A stretch of DNA of 64,000 nt from Dokdonella koreensis DS-123. Its GTDB lineage: Bacteria > Pseudomonadota > Gammaproteobacteria > Xanthomonadales > Rhodanobacteraceae. The DNA lies in the NCBI RefSeq assembly GCF_001632775.1, contig NZ_CP015249.1, positions 1,344,686 to 1,408,685 of the forward strand, read 5' to 3'. The notes below the pieces were generated by a model. It was not told where the DNA came from and made no database searches. It saw only the letters and a list, made by a program, of their open reading frames with translations. Made by a program: the position numbers and the translations under genes. Shown here one piece after another: positions 25,683 to 34,086 of the stretch (within the stretch, counting starts at the first letter, position 1; every line of letters begins with the position of its first letter).

Positions 25683-27083
25683 TCAGCGTGCCCCGCGGCC
25701 GAAGAGGACCACTTCCAGTGTCTGCAGCAGGATCGCCGCGTCGAGCACGAGGTTGTGGTTCTTGACGTAGAACAGGTCGTACTTGAGCTTCTCCGCGGCG
25801 TCCTCCTCGGTGGCGCCGTAGGGGAAGTTCAGCTGCGCCCAGCCGGCCAGCCCCGGCTTGACGCAGTGGCGAAGCTGGTAGTAGCGGATCTTCTTGGACA
25901 GGTCCTCGACGAAGGTCGGCCGCTCCGGCCGCGGGCCGATCAGGCTCATGTCGCCGCGCAGGATGTTCCACAGCTGCGGCAGCTCGTCCAGGCGGGTCTT
26001 GCGGATGAAGCGGCCCACGCGCGTCACGCGGTCGTCGTTCTTGGCGGCCCAGCGCGCGACGCCGTCCTTCTCGGCATCCGGGCGCATGCTGCGGAACTTG
26101 GCCAGCGAGAACACCTGGCCGCGCTCGCCGACGCGCTCCTGCCGGTACAGCACCGGCGCGCGCCAGCCCGACTCGAACCGGATCGCCAGCGCGGTCAGCA
26201 GCATGAACGGCGACATCGGCACCAGCACCAGCAGCGCCGCCACGATGTCGAACGCGCGCTTGCTGAAGCGGCGCAGCGGCGAGGCGTTGAAGCCGTCGGA
26301 GAACACCAGCCAGGACGGGTCGATCAGGTCGAGCTGGACCTTGCCCAGCTCGCGCTCGAAGAACGTCGGCAGGTCGGTGATGGTAACGCCGTTCTGCTTG
26401 CATTCGAGCAGCTCGGCCATCGGCAGCGAGCCGCGGCGGTCGTCCGAGCCGACGACGATCTCGGCGATCTGCCGCTGCTGCACGAACGTGGACAGCGGCG
26501 TGCCCAGCCGCAGCAGCGAATCGGCGGGAACGCTCGGCGTCTCGCCGTCCATCGGCAGGAAGCCGACCACCGAGAAGCCGCGACGGTCCACGCGCCGGCG
26601 CATCCGCGAGGAAATCATCGATGCGCGCCGGCCGCTGCCGAGCACCAGCACGCGGCGCTTGAGCGCCTCCACGTCGATCAGCCGCATGAACAGCGTGCGG
26701 AAGCTGGCCACCGCGACGAAGCCGATCAGCATGCCGATGCCGGCCACGCCGCGGCCGATGTACAGGTGCGGCACGACGTAGTACAGCAGCGCCAGGCCGA
26801 TGCCGCCCAGCAGGAAGCCGATCGCCTGCCGCGCCAGCACGCCGAACAGGCGCTCGCGCATGCGCGGCTGGTACAGGCCCAACGCTGCCATCGCGACGAT
26901 GATGATCGCGCCGAACACCAGCGAGCGCAGCACGAAACCGGCCGAGTACTCGCTGAGCCACTCGTGGTCGTACCAGTAGCGGATGCGCACGGCCAGCCAC
27001 AGCGAGGCGGCCAGCAGCAGCCATTCGCAGCTTGCGAGCAGGATCAGCCAGCGGTTGGCCTGGTCACGCAGGAAGCGCAGCAT
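25683..27083 (-). CDS. Priming polyprenyl glycosylphosphotransferase, exosortase-A (XrtA)-associated type
   Basis: A 466-residue sugar transferase that would start EPS synthesis by moving a sugar-1-phosphate to undecaprenyl phosphate. Four to five N-terminal membrane segments precede a CoA-binding-like domain (VLVLGSGRRASM). The C-terminal bacterial sugar-transferase domain shows SLAKFRSMRPDAE, KTRLDELPQLWNILRGDMSL and IGPRPERP. The end, GLAGWAQLNFPYGATEED ... VVLFGRGAR, matches what I know of TIGR03013 (EpsB-type, PEP-CTERM/XrtA system). The start MLRFLRDQ follows AAAGGAA at good spacing; an upstream frame extension is rejected. A sigma-54 promoter lies 130-144 bases upstream. Confidence 0.9.
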   Translation of the reverse strand: MLRFLRDQANRWLILLASCEWLLLAASLWLAVRIRYWYDHEWLSEYSAGFVLRSLVFGAIIIVAMAALGLYQPRMRERLFGVLARQAIGFLLGGIGLALLYYVVPHLYIGRGVAGIGMLIGFVAVASFRTLFMRLIDVEALKRRVLVLGSGRRASMISSRMRRRVDRRGFSVVGFLPMDGETPSVPADSLLRLGTPLSTFVQQRQIAEIVVGSDDRRGSLPMAELLECKQNGVTITDLPTFFERELGKVQLDLIDPSWLVFSDGFNASPLRRFSKRAFDIVAALLVLVPMSPFMLLTALAIRFESGWRAPVLYRQERVGERGQVFSLAKFRSMRPDAEKDGVARWAAKNDDRVTRVGRFIRKTRLDELPQLWNILRGDMSLIGPRPERPTFVEDLSKKIRYYQLRHCVKPGLAGWAQLNFPYGATEEDAAEKLKYDLFYVKNHNLVLDAAILLQTLEVVLFGRGAR

Positions 27084-27212
27084 CCAGGTTCCTTTGCCGG
27101 TGTCTGCGGACAGCGCAGCCAGCCCCGGTGGGAGCACCGGAGAGGGGTGGGGGAGTCTCGGGTTGTCGGTCTGCATCTGCGAGCGCCGGTAGGGGGCCGG
27201 GCCCGGAGCCAA

Positions 27213-27227
27213 GCGAATCTCGTGCCA
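27213..27227 (-). promoter_or_regulatory. Sigma-54 (RpoN) promoter for the priming glycosyltransferase gene
   Basis: On the minus strand the sequence TGGCACGAGATTCGC matches the sigma-54 consensus TGGCACG-N4-TTGC with a single mismatch. The GG (-24) and GC (-12) have exact spacing. Transcription would start near 27201, leaving a leader of about 118 bases before ATG 27083. Sigma-54 control by the PrsK/PrsR pair is known for exosortase-A EPS systems, which fits the gene it precedes. Confidence 0.7.
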
Positions 27228-27371
27228 TCATCGGCGGGATGATACCTTCCCGGCCCGATCCGCGCCCCATCGGGCTGCGGCGGGGTATCACCTCCCTGGG
27301 GGCTCCGACTGTGACGGCGCTCTCATTGTCAGAACATGACAGCGGCGGACACAATCGCGACCGGCGCCGCG

Positions 27372-27647
27372 TCAGGCCTTGGGGGCGGTATCGCGCAGCA
27401 CCCGGAACTCGCCCTCGATCACCCCCGACGTGGCAGGCCGGCGGTCGGCGGCGGCCTGGGGCGCGGGACCGGCGGGCCGGCGCGGCCGGAACGCGTTGAT
27501 CGCCAGCATCAGGGCGGCCCCCAGCGCCAGCACCGCGATCACTGCCAGGCCCAGCGTCAGCAGCGCCGCCATGACGACGAGCCCTGCGGCCATGGCCAGG
27601 ATGCGCAGTACCGGGTTTTGCAGGCGCGGGAGTTTCCAGTAGATCAT
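27372..27647 (-). CDS. Small hypothetical membrane protein
   Basis: A 91-residue protein: a short polar start (MIYWKLPRLQNP), one long or two short hydrophobic segments (about residues 14-50), then a Pro/Arg/Ala-rich tail ending GVIEGEFRVLRDTAPKA. The tail GVIEGEFRVL resembles short cytoplasmic tails of small envelope proteins in this order, but I do not recognise a family. The start ATG 27647 is preferred; the frame extends upstream to 27731. It is divergent from the Rieske gene. Confidence 0.6.
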   Translation of the reverse strand: MIYWKLPRLQNPVLRILAMAAGLVVMAALLTLGLAVIAVLALGAALMLAINAFRPRRPAGPAPQAAADRRPATSGVIEGEFRVLRDTAPKA

Positions 27648-27839
27648 CGGACGGGAAGCCTGTGACAGAATGGGCGCGCCTGCCGCAACAGGCCGTTTGC
27701 CCGATTTTGGGACGTACGGCCGCCGGCGCAAGTGCCGGGAGTCCCGCCCCCCGTTCCGCTGCCGCGCCGCGCTCGCTCCGGGCCGGCATGCGTGCCGGCC
27801 GCGCCCGCGGCCATTCCTCCTTCAAGCCCGTCCGAGCCG

Positions 27840-28190
27840 ATGACCGCAAGCCGCCACCTGTGCACGATCGACCAGATTCCCGACGGCGGCGCGATCGGCG
27901 CGGCCACGCGTCCGGATGCACCGTTCTTCGACCTGATCGTGCTGCGGCGCGGCCGCGAGGTGTTCGCCTACTACAACGAATGCCCGCATGCCGGGCGCAA
28001 CCTCGACTGGTCGCCCGGGCGCTTCCTGGTCAAGGACGGCCTGATCGTCTGCGCCGCCCACGGCGCGAGCTTCGCGGTCGAGAGCGGCCTGTGCCGGGCC
28101 GGCCCCGGTGGCGGCGGGCTGGTGCCCGCGCCGGTGGTGGTGGACGGCGAGGACGTGCTGCTCGCCGTCGGCGCGACCGATCCGGCCTGA
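27840..28190 (+). CDS. Rieske-type [2Fe-2S] ferredoxin-like protein
   Basis: A 116-residue Rieske-fold protein. The cluster ligands are visible as CPHAGRNLDW (Cys and His) and CAAHGASF (Cys and His), separated by about 18 residues. It has no signal peptide, membrane segment or catalytic domain, so it is probably a small cytoplasmic electron carrier or a regulator-like NirD/BphF-type subunit. The start MTASRHLC directly precedes the domain. It stands alone ahead of ppa with no partner oxygenase nearby, so its redox partner cannot be inferred. Confidence 0.85.
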   Translation: MTASRHLCTIDQIPDGGAIGAATRPDAPFFDLIVLRRGREVFAYYNECPHAGRNLDWSPGRFLVKDGLIVCAAHGASFAVESGLCRAGPGGGGLVPAPVVVDGEDVLLAVGATDPA

Positions 28191-28349
28191 GGCCGCGTCA
28201 TCAACGCGGCCATGCCGCGCTGCCGCAGTTTGGACGTCCGTACCAGCAACCGCGCGTGCTGCGACGCAGCAGCGTTTGCCGTATCCTTGCGCGCCGCCGT
28301 CGGTGACGGCGCAGTCCCCCTGAACACAGCAGCACGAGGAGATTCACCC

Positions 28350-28883
28350 ATGGCGCTCGAACGGGTCCCGGCCGGTCGCGACGTACCGAACGAAATCAAC
28401 GTGGTCATCGAGATCCCCAAGGATTCCGAGCCGGTCAAGTACGAAGTGGACAAGGCCACCGGCGCGATCTTCGTCGACCGCGTGCTGTCCACGCCGATGC
28501 GCTACCCGTGCAACTACGGCTACATCCCCGACACGCTGGGCGGCGACGGCGACCCGCTCGACGTCCTGGTGATCCTGCCGCTGCCGCTGGTGCCCGGTTC
28601 GGTCATCCGCTGCAAGCCGGTCGGCATGCTGAAGATGACCGACGAGGCCGGTGGCGACGAGAAACTGGTCGCGGTGCCGGTCTCCAAGGTGTTCGCCGGC
28701 TACGCGCACGTCGATACGATCGACCAGGTCTCGGGCCACTGGCTCGAGCGCATCGGCCACTTCTTCGAGCACTACAAGGACCTAGAGAAGGGCAAGTGGG
28801 TCAAGGTGGACGGCTGGGTCGGTGCCGAGGAGGCGCGCCAGGAGATCCTCGCCGGCGTCGAGCGCGCCCGCGGCGAGGCCTGA
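28350..28883 (+). CDS. ppa: Inorganic pyrophosphatase (family I)
   Basis: A 177-residue cytoplasmic enzyme that hydrolyses pyrophosphate to two phosphates and so drives biosynthetic reactions. The family signature DGDPLDVLV (metal-binding Asp residues) is intact, with [20 protein letters not shown] at the N-terminus and [20 protein letters not shown] near the end. The length is normal for hexameric bacterial PPase. The start MALERVPAG is preceded by CACGAGGAGATT. It stands between the Rieske gene and gor on the same strand, with its own gap of about 160 bases upstream. Confidence 0.96.
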   Translation: MALERVPAGRDVPNEINVVIEIPKDSEPVKYEVDKATGAIFVDRVLSTPMRYPCNYGYIPDTLGGDGDPLDVLVILPLPLVPGSVIRCKPVGMLKMTDEAGGDEKLVAVPVSKVFAGYAHVDTIDQVSGHWLERIGHFFEHYKDLEKGKWVKVDGWVGAEEARQEILAGVERARGEA

Positions 28884-28978
28884 GGCCGCCGCCGGCGTCC
28901 GCGACGTCCGCCGCCGCTTGCGCGCAGGCGGGACATCCCCGACCCTGACGGTCCTCCGCAGGCGACCCGGCAGCAGCG

Positions 28979-30319
28979 ATGTCCACCCATGATCTGATCG
29001 TGCTCGGCGGCGGTTCGGGCGGCATCGCCACGGCGATCCGCGCGGCGCGCCATGGGGCCCGCGTGGCCCTGCTGGAGCCGTCCTTGATCGGCGGCACCTG
29101 CGTCAACGTCGGCTGCGTGCCGAAGAAGGCGATGTGGCTGGCCGCCGAGCTGGCCCAGGCCGGCCGGCTCGCCGCCACGCTCGGCTTCGCCGGCAGCCTC
29201 GGCCGGCTCGACTGGCCGGCCTTCATCGCGCGACGCCAGCGCTACATCGAGGCGATCCATGCCGGGTATCGCCAGCGCATCGACGAACTGGGCATCGAGA
29301 TGATCGCAGCGGCCGGCCGGTTCGAGACGGCGCAGCGCATCGTCGCCGACGGGCGCGTGCTGGAGGCGCCGCAGATCGTCGTCGCCACCGGCTCGCGGCC
29401 GTTGCGTCCGCGCTTCGCGGCGAACCTGGGCATCGACTCGGACGGCTTCTTCGCGCTCGACGCCTGCCCGCGTCGCGCCGCCATCGTCGGCAGCGGCTAC
29501 GTCGCGGTGGAACTGGCCGGCCTGCTGCATGCGCTCGGCGCCGAGGTCGACCTGCTGGTCCGCGGCGACCGCCTGCTCGCCCACTTCGACGAGGAGATCG
29601 CGCGCCGCCTGACCGGCCTCTACGACACCGCCGGCCTGCGCGTCCGAGCCGGCTTCGACACGGCCGCGGCCGAGGAAACCGCCGACGGCCTGCGCGTGCG
29701 CGCGGCCGATGGCCGCGAGGTGACCGCCGACACGCTGATCTGGGCGGTCGGGCGCCGGCCCGATACGCGCGCGCTGGATCTGCAGGCCGCCGGCGTCACC
29801 TGCGACGCGCAGGGACACATCGTCGTCGACGCCTGGCAGCGCACCAGCGCGGCCGGCGTGCATGCCGTCGGCGACGTCACCGCGGCGCCGGCGCTGACAC
29901 CGGTCGCGATCGCCGCCGGCCGCGCGCTGGCCGACCGCCTGTTCGGCGGTCAGCCCGAGCGGCGCCTCGACGCGGCCGACGTGCCGACGGTGATCTTCTC
30001 GCATCCGCCGCTCGGCTCGGTGGGCCTGGGCGAGGCCGAGGCGCGTGAGCGTTACGGCGACGCGGCAGTGAAGGTCTACAGCACGGCGTTCCGGCCGATG
30101 CTGACCGCGCTGGCCGACGGTCAGGCGCGCAGCTTCATCAAGCTGGTCTGCGTCGGCGAAGAGGAGCGCATTGCCGGCCTGCATGTACTGGGCCTCGGCG
30201 CCGATGAACTGTTGCAGGGCTTCGCCGTGGCCGTGAAGATGGGCGCGCGCAAGGCTGACTTCGACGCGACGATGGCGATTCATCCGACGTCGGCCGAGGA
30301 AGTCGTGCTGATCGAGTGA
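28979..30319 (+). CDS. gor: Glutathione-disulfide reductase
   Basis: A 446-residue FAD-dependent pyridine nucleotide-disulfide oxidoreductase. The FAD motif is DLIVLGGGSGGIATA. The redox-active pair is GGTCVNVGCVPKK. The NAD(P)H domain shows IVGSGYVAVELAGLLHALG followed by a basic VRGDRLL. The C-terminal active-site His/Glu are in HPTSAEEVV. These features fit glutathione reductase (NADPH + GSSG to 2 GSH) better than lipoamide dehydrogenase or mercuric reductase. The start MSTHDLIV is fixed by the FAD domain. The 3' side faces composite repeat copy 2. Confidence 0.92.
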   Translation: MSTHDLIVLGGGSGGIATAIRAARHGARVALLEPSLIGGTCVNVGCVPKKAMWLAAELAQAGRLAATLGFAGSLGRLDWPAFIARRQRYIEAIHAGYRQRIDELGIEMIAAAGRFETAQRIVADGRVLEAPQIVVATGSRPLRPRFAANLGIDSDGFFALDACPRRAAIVGSGYVAVELAGLLHALGAEVDLLVRGDRLLAHFDEEIARRLTGLYDTAGLRVRAGFDTAAAEETADGLRVRAADGREVTADTLIWAVGRRPDTRALDLQAAGVTCDAQGHIVVDAWQRTSAAGVHAVGDVTAAPALTPVAIAAGRALADRLFGGQPERRLDAADVPTVIFSHPPLGSVGLGEAEARERYGDAAVKVYSTAFRPMLTALADGQARSFIKLVCVGEEERIAGLHVLGLGADELLQGFAVAVKMGARKADFDATMAIHPTSAEEVVLIE

Positions 30320-30346
30320 GGTGGCGCGTCGGCGCGTCACGGTCGT

Positions 30347-30371
30347 TCGCTTTGGCTTTGGCTCTTGGCTT
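30347..30371. repeat. Short GGCTTT-type hexamer tract at the left of copy 2
   Basis: A degenerate run of CTTTGG/GGCTTT/GGCTCTT units immediately outside the B arm of the composite repeat. It matches the hexamer type next to copies 1 and 3. Confidence 0.6.
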
Positions 30372-30373
30372 TT

Positions 30374-30981
30374 TTGCCCTAAAGCAAGCCGGGCATCGGA
30401 GGTCGGCGAGGCCGCAGAGGCGCCCCGTGTCTGAGCGAAGCGAGTTGGGGCGTCGTGCCTCGTCGTCCGAGAAGCGCAGGGGACGCCGGGCGAGAGGGCT
30501 TTTGGTTCCTTTTGGCCCGTCAAAAAATGTCCGGGAGACATTTTTGACATCGCGTCAGCGGTGGCCCGGAGGGCGGCGGCCAGGGATGGCTGCCGCAAAA
30601 GGGACTCGGCCGCGCAGCGGACGAAAGCTCTTGATCGTGCTACTGCTTTGCTCCGTGCCGGCAATCCCTCAAAAGCCACGGCACAAGCTAAGAGCAAGAG
30701 CTTCCGCACGCTGCGCGCGCGGGTCACTTTTGCGGCCCGCCATCCCTGGCGGCCGCCCTTCGGGCCGTCGCTGCGCGACGTCAAGAATTTCTCCAGGAAA
30801 TTCTTTGTCTTGGCAAAAGTAACCAAAACCGTGGTCGCCGGCGCGAGCCGGCACGGCTGCGCCGCGCTGGTCCCCTGCGCTTCTCGGCCAGCCAGGTACG
30901 CTGCCCCAACTCGCTTCGCTCAGACACGGGGCAGCTCTTCGGCCTGGCTGGCCTTCGATGCTCGGCTCGCTTTAGGCGCCA
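30374..30981 (-). repeat. Composite inverted-repeat element, copy 2 (arm B, core, arm A)
   Basis: A 608-bp copy, inverted relative to copy 1, in the gap between convergent gor and the alkaline phosphatase gene. Each arm carries the optional module: about 30520-30590 with hairpin TCAAAAAATGTC / GACATTTTTGA, and about 30735-30812 with hairpin CAAGAATTTC / GAAATTCTTTG. The two module hairpins differ at two positions, with matching changes in the other strand. The A-arm outer stem GGCCAGCCAGG / CCTGGCTGGCC also differs from copy 1 by paired changes. The core (about 30620-30715) is unlike that of copies 1 and 3. Confidence 0.88.
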
Positions 30982-31045
30982 ACAGCCAAAGCCGGAGCCA
31001 AAGCTGAAGCCAAAGCTGAAGCCGGAGCCAAGGCCAAGGCCAAGC
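30982..31045. repeat. Hexamer tract at the right of copy 2
   Basis: A degenerate array of AGCCAA, AGCCGG and AGCTGA-type hexamers, the reverse complement of the GGCTNN units seen beside copy 1, directly outside the A arm. Confidence 0.7.
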
Positions 31046-31072
31046 ACAGTGATCCGCCGATGGGCGAAGAGC

Positions 31073-31107
31073 CAAACAAAAACGCCGGAGCCTGAAGGCT
31101 CCGGCGT
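31073..31107 (-). terminator. Intrinsic terminator of the alkaline phosphatase gene
   Basis: An 11-bp perfect stem (ACGCCGGAGCC / GGCTCCGGCGT) with loop TGAA. Read on the minus strand, the stem is followed directly by TTTTGTTTGG. It lies about 50 bases after the stop of the leftward phosphatase gene and outside the composite repeat. Confidence 0.85.
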
Positions 31108-31158
31108 CGTGCAAAGTGGTGGACGTCCGTGTCCTGCTGCAAGAGGGAAGCGTGCCGA

Positions 31159-33228
31159 TCAGTCGGCGCCGCCGATGGCGATCTGGCCGATCTTGAAGAA
31201 CACGTCGGTGTTGTCGAACACGCCGTTGAAGTGGTGCGAGCCGCGGCCGTAGGCCGACAGCGGGATGTCGGTCGCGGTGTGGGCGGCCTGGTCGCCCGGC
31301 ACCTGGCCGGTGACGAGGTAGCCGGTGCCTTCGTTGCGTACGTTGGGGTTGGCCGGCGACTGCGACGGCGGGAACGGCTGCTGCGTGTCGCGGGTCGGGT
31401 AGCGGCTCGGCAGCCAGGTCTCGTAGCGGTCGGCATTGGCGCCGTAGCCGATCAGCATCTTGCCGTCGATGTGCGTGGTTTCGGGGTAGCCGTCCTCGGC
31501 CATCGTGTACTTCGGGAACTTGGCCGCTTCGTAGATGCCGACCACGCTCTTGCCGGCGTCGGGATCGGCCGCGAGCGTGGCCGCGCTGACCGTGGCGGCA
31601 CCGATGATCGCCGCGCCGGAGCACTCGTGGTCGGCCGTGACCAGCACCAGCGTATCGGGATTGCGCTCGGCGAAGCGCTTGGCCACCGCGATCGCCCGGT
31701 CCAGCTCGATGACTTCCAGCGTCCAGCGGTCGGTATCCATCAGGTGCGCCTGCTTGTCGATCGACGAGCCTTCGATCAGTGCGACGAAGCCGTTCGGGTT
31801 CTTCGACAGCACCTTGAGCGCGGCGTCGGTCATCTCGTCGAGCATCGGCTGGTCCGGGAAGCCGAACGCGTCGACCACCGTGGTGTCGCCGCGGCGGCCG
31901 GCGATCTTGTCGTAGGCGACGTTCATGTTCGAGTACGCGAACAGGCCGAGCAGCTTGTCCGGCGTGCCGGCCGCGAAAGCGGCGTCCAGGCCGCTCTTGT
32001 CCGGCGCGTAGCGGAAGCCGGCGCTGCGGAAATCGGCGATCAGGTCGCGTTCCGGGTCGAGCACGCCGCGCGCCACGCCCCAGCCGTTGACGATGTCGTC
32101 GCCGAGCACGTAGTCGTTGGTCTTGCGGCGCTGCGAGCCGTTGACCGGCTGCGGGCTGACGCTGTCGGACGGGTTGGGCAGGAACCACTTGCGGCCGCCG
32201 CCGAGCAGCACGGCCAGGCCGGTCTGGTCGCGGTCGTCGAAGAACTGGTCGACGATGCCGGTGCCGTTGCCGCGTGCCGAGGTGTGGATCGCCATCGAGG
32301 CCGGCGTCGCGTCGAACACGTCGGCCGTGGTGACCACGCCCAGCGACTTGCCCTGCAGGTTGTGCAGGTACTCGGACAGGTATTCGTAGCGCGGGTTGTC
32401 GAACGCGTCGCGGGTGTCGTCAGGCCAGACGCCTTCCTCGTTGTTGTTGGCCTTGTTGCCGGTGACGTAGTTCTGCATGCCCGGCGCCGAGTCGGTGACG
32501 ATCGAGTTCAGCGAGGCGGTCATGACCATGCCGGTGTGCGGGAACGTGTCCATCGCCAGCAGGCCCTTGGCCTTGCCCTGGGCGTAGCCGCGCGAAATGA
32601 TGCGCGCCGCGGTGCGGTGGGCAGCGCCCATGCCGTCGCCGAGGAAGATCACGATGTTCTTGGCGACCTGGCCCGATTCGGGGTTGATGCCGACGATCTC
32701 GAAGTTGCCGGTGGCGCTGATCGTGGTGCCGTCGTCCTGGCGCGCGGTCACGCGCAGCGTGTGCACGCCCGGCGTGCTCGCCGAGAACGCCCGGCGCGAG
32801 ATCACGGTGGTGTTGGCCGGCAGGCCGGCGACCAGCGCGCAGCCGGAGGCGCCGGTGGTGCGGCCGGTGGTGGCATTGATGCAGGTCGCGGCCGGGCCGG
32901 TCTCGGTGACCGTGCTGGTCAGCCGCTCACGCGGATCGTGGATCAGCTCGCCGTCGACCCAGAACGGTCGCAGCGTGCTCTGGTTGTCGACGAAGAAGTC
33001 GAAGTGGACGATCGTGCGGCCCGCATCGGGCTCGATCGTCGCCTGCAGGTCGAAGCGCTGGCCCGGCAGGAAGCGGGCGATGACGGGGGCTTCCTCGCCG
33101 CTGGCGAACAGCTCGCTCGGCGGCGTGAGGCGCGAGATGCGCGCGGCGAAGGCGTCGCCGGCGAGGACGCCGAGGACGGCGGCCGCCAGCAGCGGCAGAC
33201 CGCGACGGGATCGTGAGGCGAGGGACAT
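31159..33228 (-). CDS. phoA: Secreted alkaline phosphatase (PhoA superfamily) with N-terminal extension
   Basis: A 689-residue exported phosphomonoesterase. A Sec signal peptide (residues about 1-29) is followed by a non-catalytic domain of about 160 residues with Cys116 and Cys130 (possible disulfide). The phosphatase core starts near residue 190: metal-binding LGDGMG (D198), nucleophile Ser247 in VTDSAPGM, SSIDKQAHLMD, and TADHECSG. A long C-terminal section (YGRGSHHFNGVFDNTDVF) carries the last metal His residues. It releases phosphate in the periplasm or outside the cell. It lies 57 bases after the secreted-protein gene at 33286-33891. No clear Pho box was found. Confidence 0.9.
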   Translation of the reverse strand: MSLASRSRRGLPLLAAAVLGVLAGDAFAARISRLTPPSELFASGEEAPVIARFLPGQRFDLQATIEPDAGRTIVHFDFFVDNQSTLRPFWVDGELIHDPRERLTSTVTETGPAATCINATTGRTTGASGCALVAGLPANTTVISRRAFSASTPGVHTLRVTARQDDGTTISATGNFEIVGINPESGQVAKNIVIFLGDGMGAAHRTAARIISRGYAQGKAKGLLAMDTFPHTGMVMTASLNSIVTDSAPGMQNYVTGNKANNNEEGVWPDDTRDAFDNPRYEYLSEYLHNLQGKSLGVVTTADVFDATPASMAIHTSARGNGTGIVDQFFDDRDQTGLAVLLGGGRKWFLPNPSDSVSPQPVNGSQRRKTNDYVLGDDIVNGWGVARGVLDPERDLIADFRSAGFRYAPDKSGLDAAFAAGTPDKLLGLFAYSNMNVAYDKIAGRRGDTTVVDAFGFPDQPMLDEMTDAALKVLSKNPNGFVALIEGSSIDKQAHLMDTDRWTLEVIELDRAIAVAKRFAERNPDTLVLVTADHECSGAAIIGAATVSAATLAADPDAGKSVVGIYEAAKFPKYTMAEDGYPETTHIDGKMLIGYGANADRYETWLPSRYPTRDTQQPFPPSQSPANPNVRNEGTGYLVTGQVPGDQAAHTATDIPLSAYGRGSHHFNGVFDNTDVFFKIGQIAIGGAD

Positions 33229-33285
33229 GGGGCTACTCCTGGGTGGAAAGGGGGGGCAGTGCGCGGCCGTCCCTGGCCGCGGCCG

Positions 33286-33891
33286 TCAATGGCGGTGTCG
33301 GGGCTCGGCGGCCTTGGCCGCGTCGCGGCTGACGCGGCGCAGCGTGCGTGCCGCCGGCGCGTCGAGCGTCAGCTGCACCGGCGAGACACGGCCACTGGCG
33401 GCGTCCTCGCGGCTGCCGACGCTGAGCGTCCCGGTGAGCTGGATCAGGCCGGGGATGCGCGGGATCGTCGCGCCGGCCGCGGTGGGCAGCTGGACCATCA
33501 CGGCCGTCGGCGGGATGTTGTCGGCGAGGCTCTCGTCCTCGTGGCCGATGTCCACCGCCAGCGGCGACAGCAGGAAGCGGTCGTCCGCCGGCGGGTACAG
33601 CGGGACCAGGTAGCCGACCATGCGCACGCGCTTGCCGTCGAGCGAGGCGAGCTTCTCGCTCGGCTCCAGGCCCTGCGGCCCCACCGGCAGGCGGAAGATC
33701 TCGCCGAACTTCAGCTCGGCGACGCCGCGCGGCGGCGCCTTGAGCTCGCCGCGCACGGCCAGCGCGCGCGGGACGTCGCGGGCGGCGACGGCAGGAATCG
33801 AGATCGCTTCGCCATGTGCATGGACGAAGCTGGACAGGGCGGCCAGCAACAGGCCCGGCAACAGGCGGGACGAGACGGACAAGGCGTGCAT
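33286..33891 (-). CDS. Secreted protein, possibly DUF3299-like
   Basis: A 201-residue protein with a Sec signal peptide (about residues 1-26, LLPGLLLAALSSFVHAHG). The mature part contains LKFGEIFRLPVGPQG and LDGKRVRMVGYLVPL, which resemble DUF3299-type periplasmic proteins, and it ends with a His/Arg-rich tail (RHRH). His residues at both ends of the mature protein might bind metal. It is immediately upstream of the alkaline phosphatase gene, likely in the same transcript, which may hint at a role in metal supply or activity at the cell surface; this is speculative. Confidence 0.55.
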   Translation of the reverse strand: MHALSVSSRLLPGLLLAALSSFVHAHGEAISIPAVAARDVPRALAVRGELKAPPRGVAELKFGEIFRLPVGPQGLEPSEKLASLDGKRVRMVGYLVPLYPPADDRFLLSPLAVDIGHEDESLADNIPPTAVMVQLPTAAGATIPRIPGLIQLTGTLSVGSREDAASGRVSPVQLTLDAPAARTLRRVSRDAAKAAEPRHRH

Positions 33892-34086
33892 CCTCGGGCA
33901 GGCGCCGCAACGCGCGCGTGCGTCGCGGTAGCGATGCCCGGCAGCCTAGGCCGCGCAAATGAAGATGCGGTTACATGCCGATGACCGGGAACGGACCGCG
34001 CGCGATCCGGCGCCGCGGCCGTAGCCGTTACGCCGCGACGCGGCGAAGTACCCCGGCCGATTCCCGGCGGCCGCGTACGGCGGCTG

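Noticed and set aside
33892-34086. Possible Pho box (TGTAAC-type half site near 33965-33975, minus strand) upstream of the phosphatase genes
   Set aside because: Only one half site resembles the consensus, and the second direct repeat at 11-base spacing is not there.
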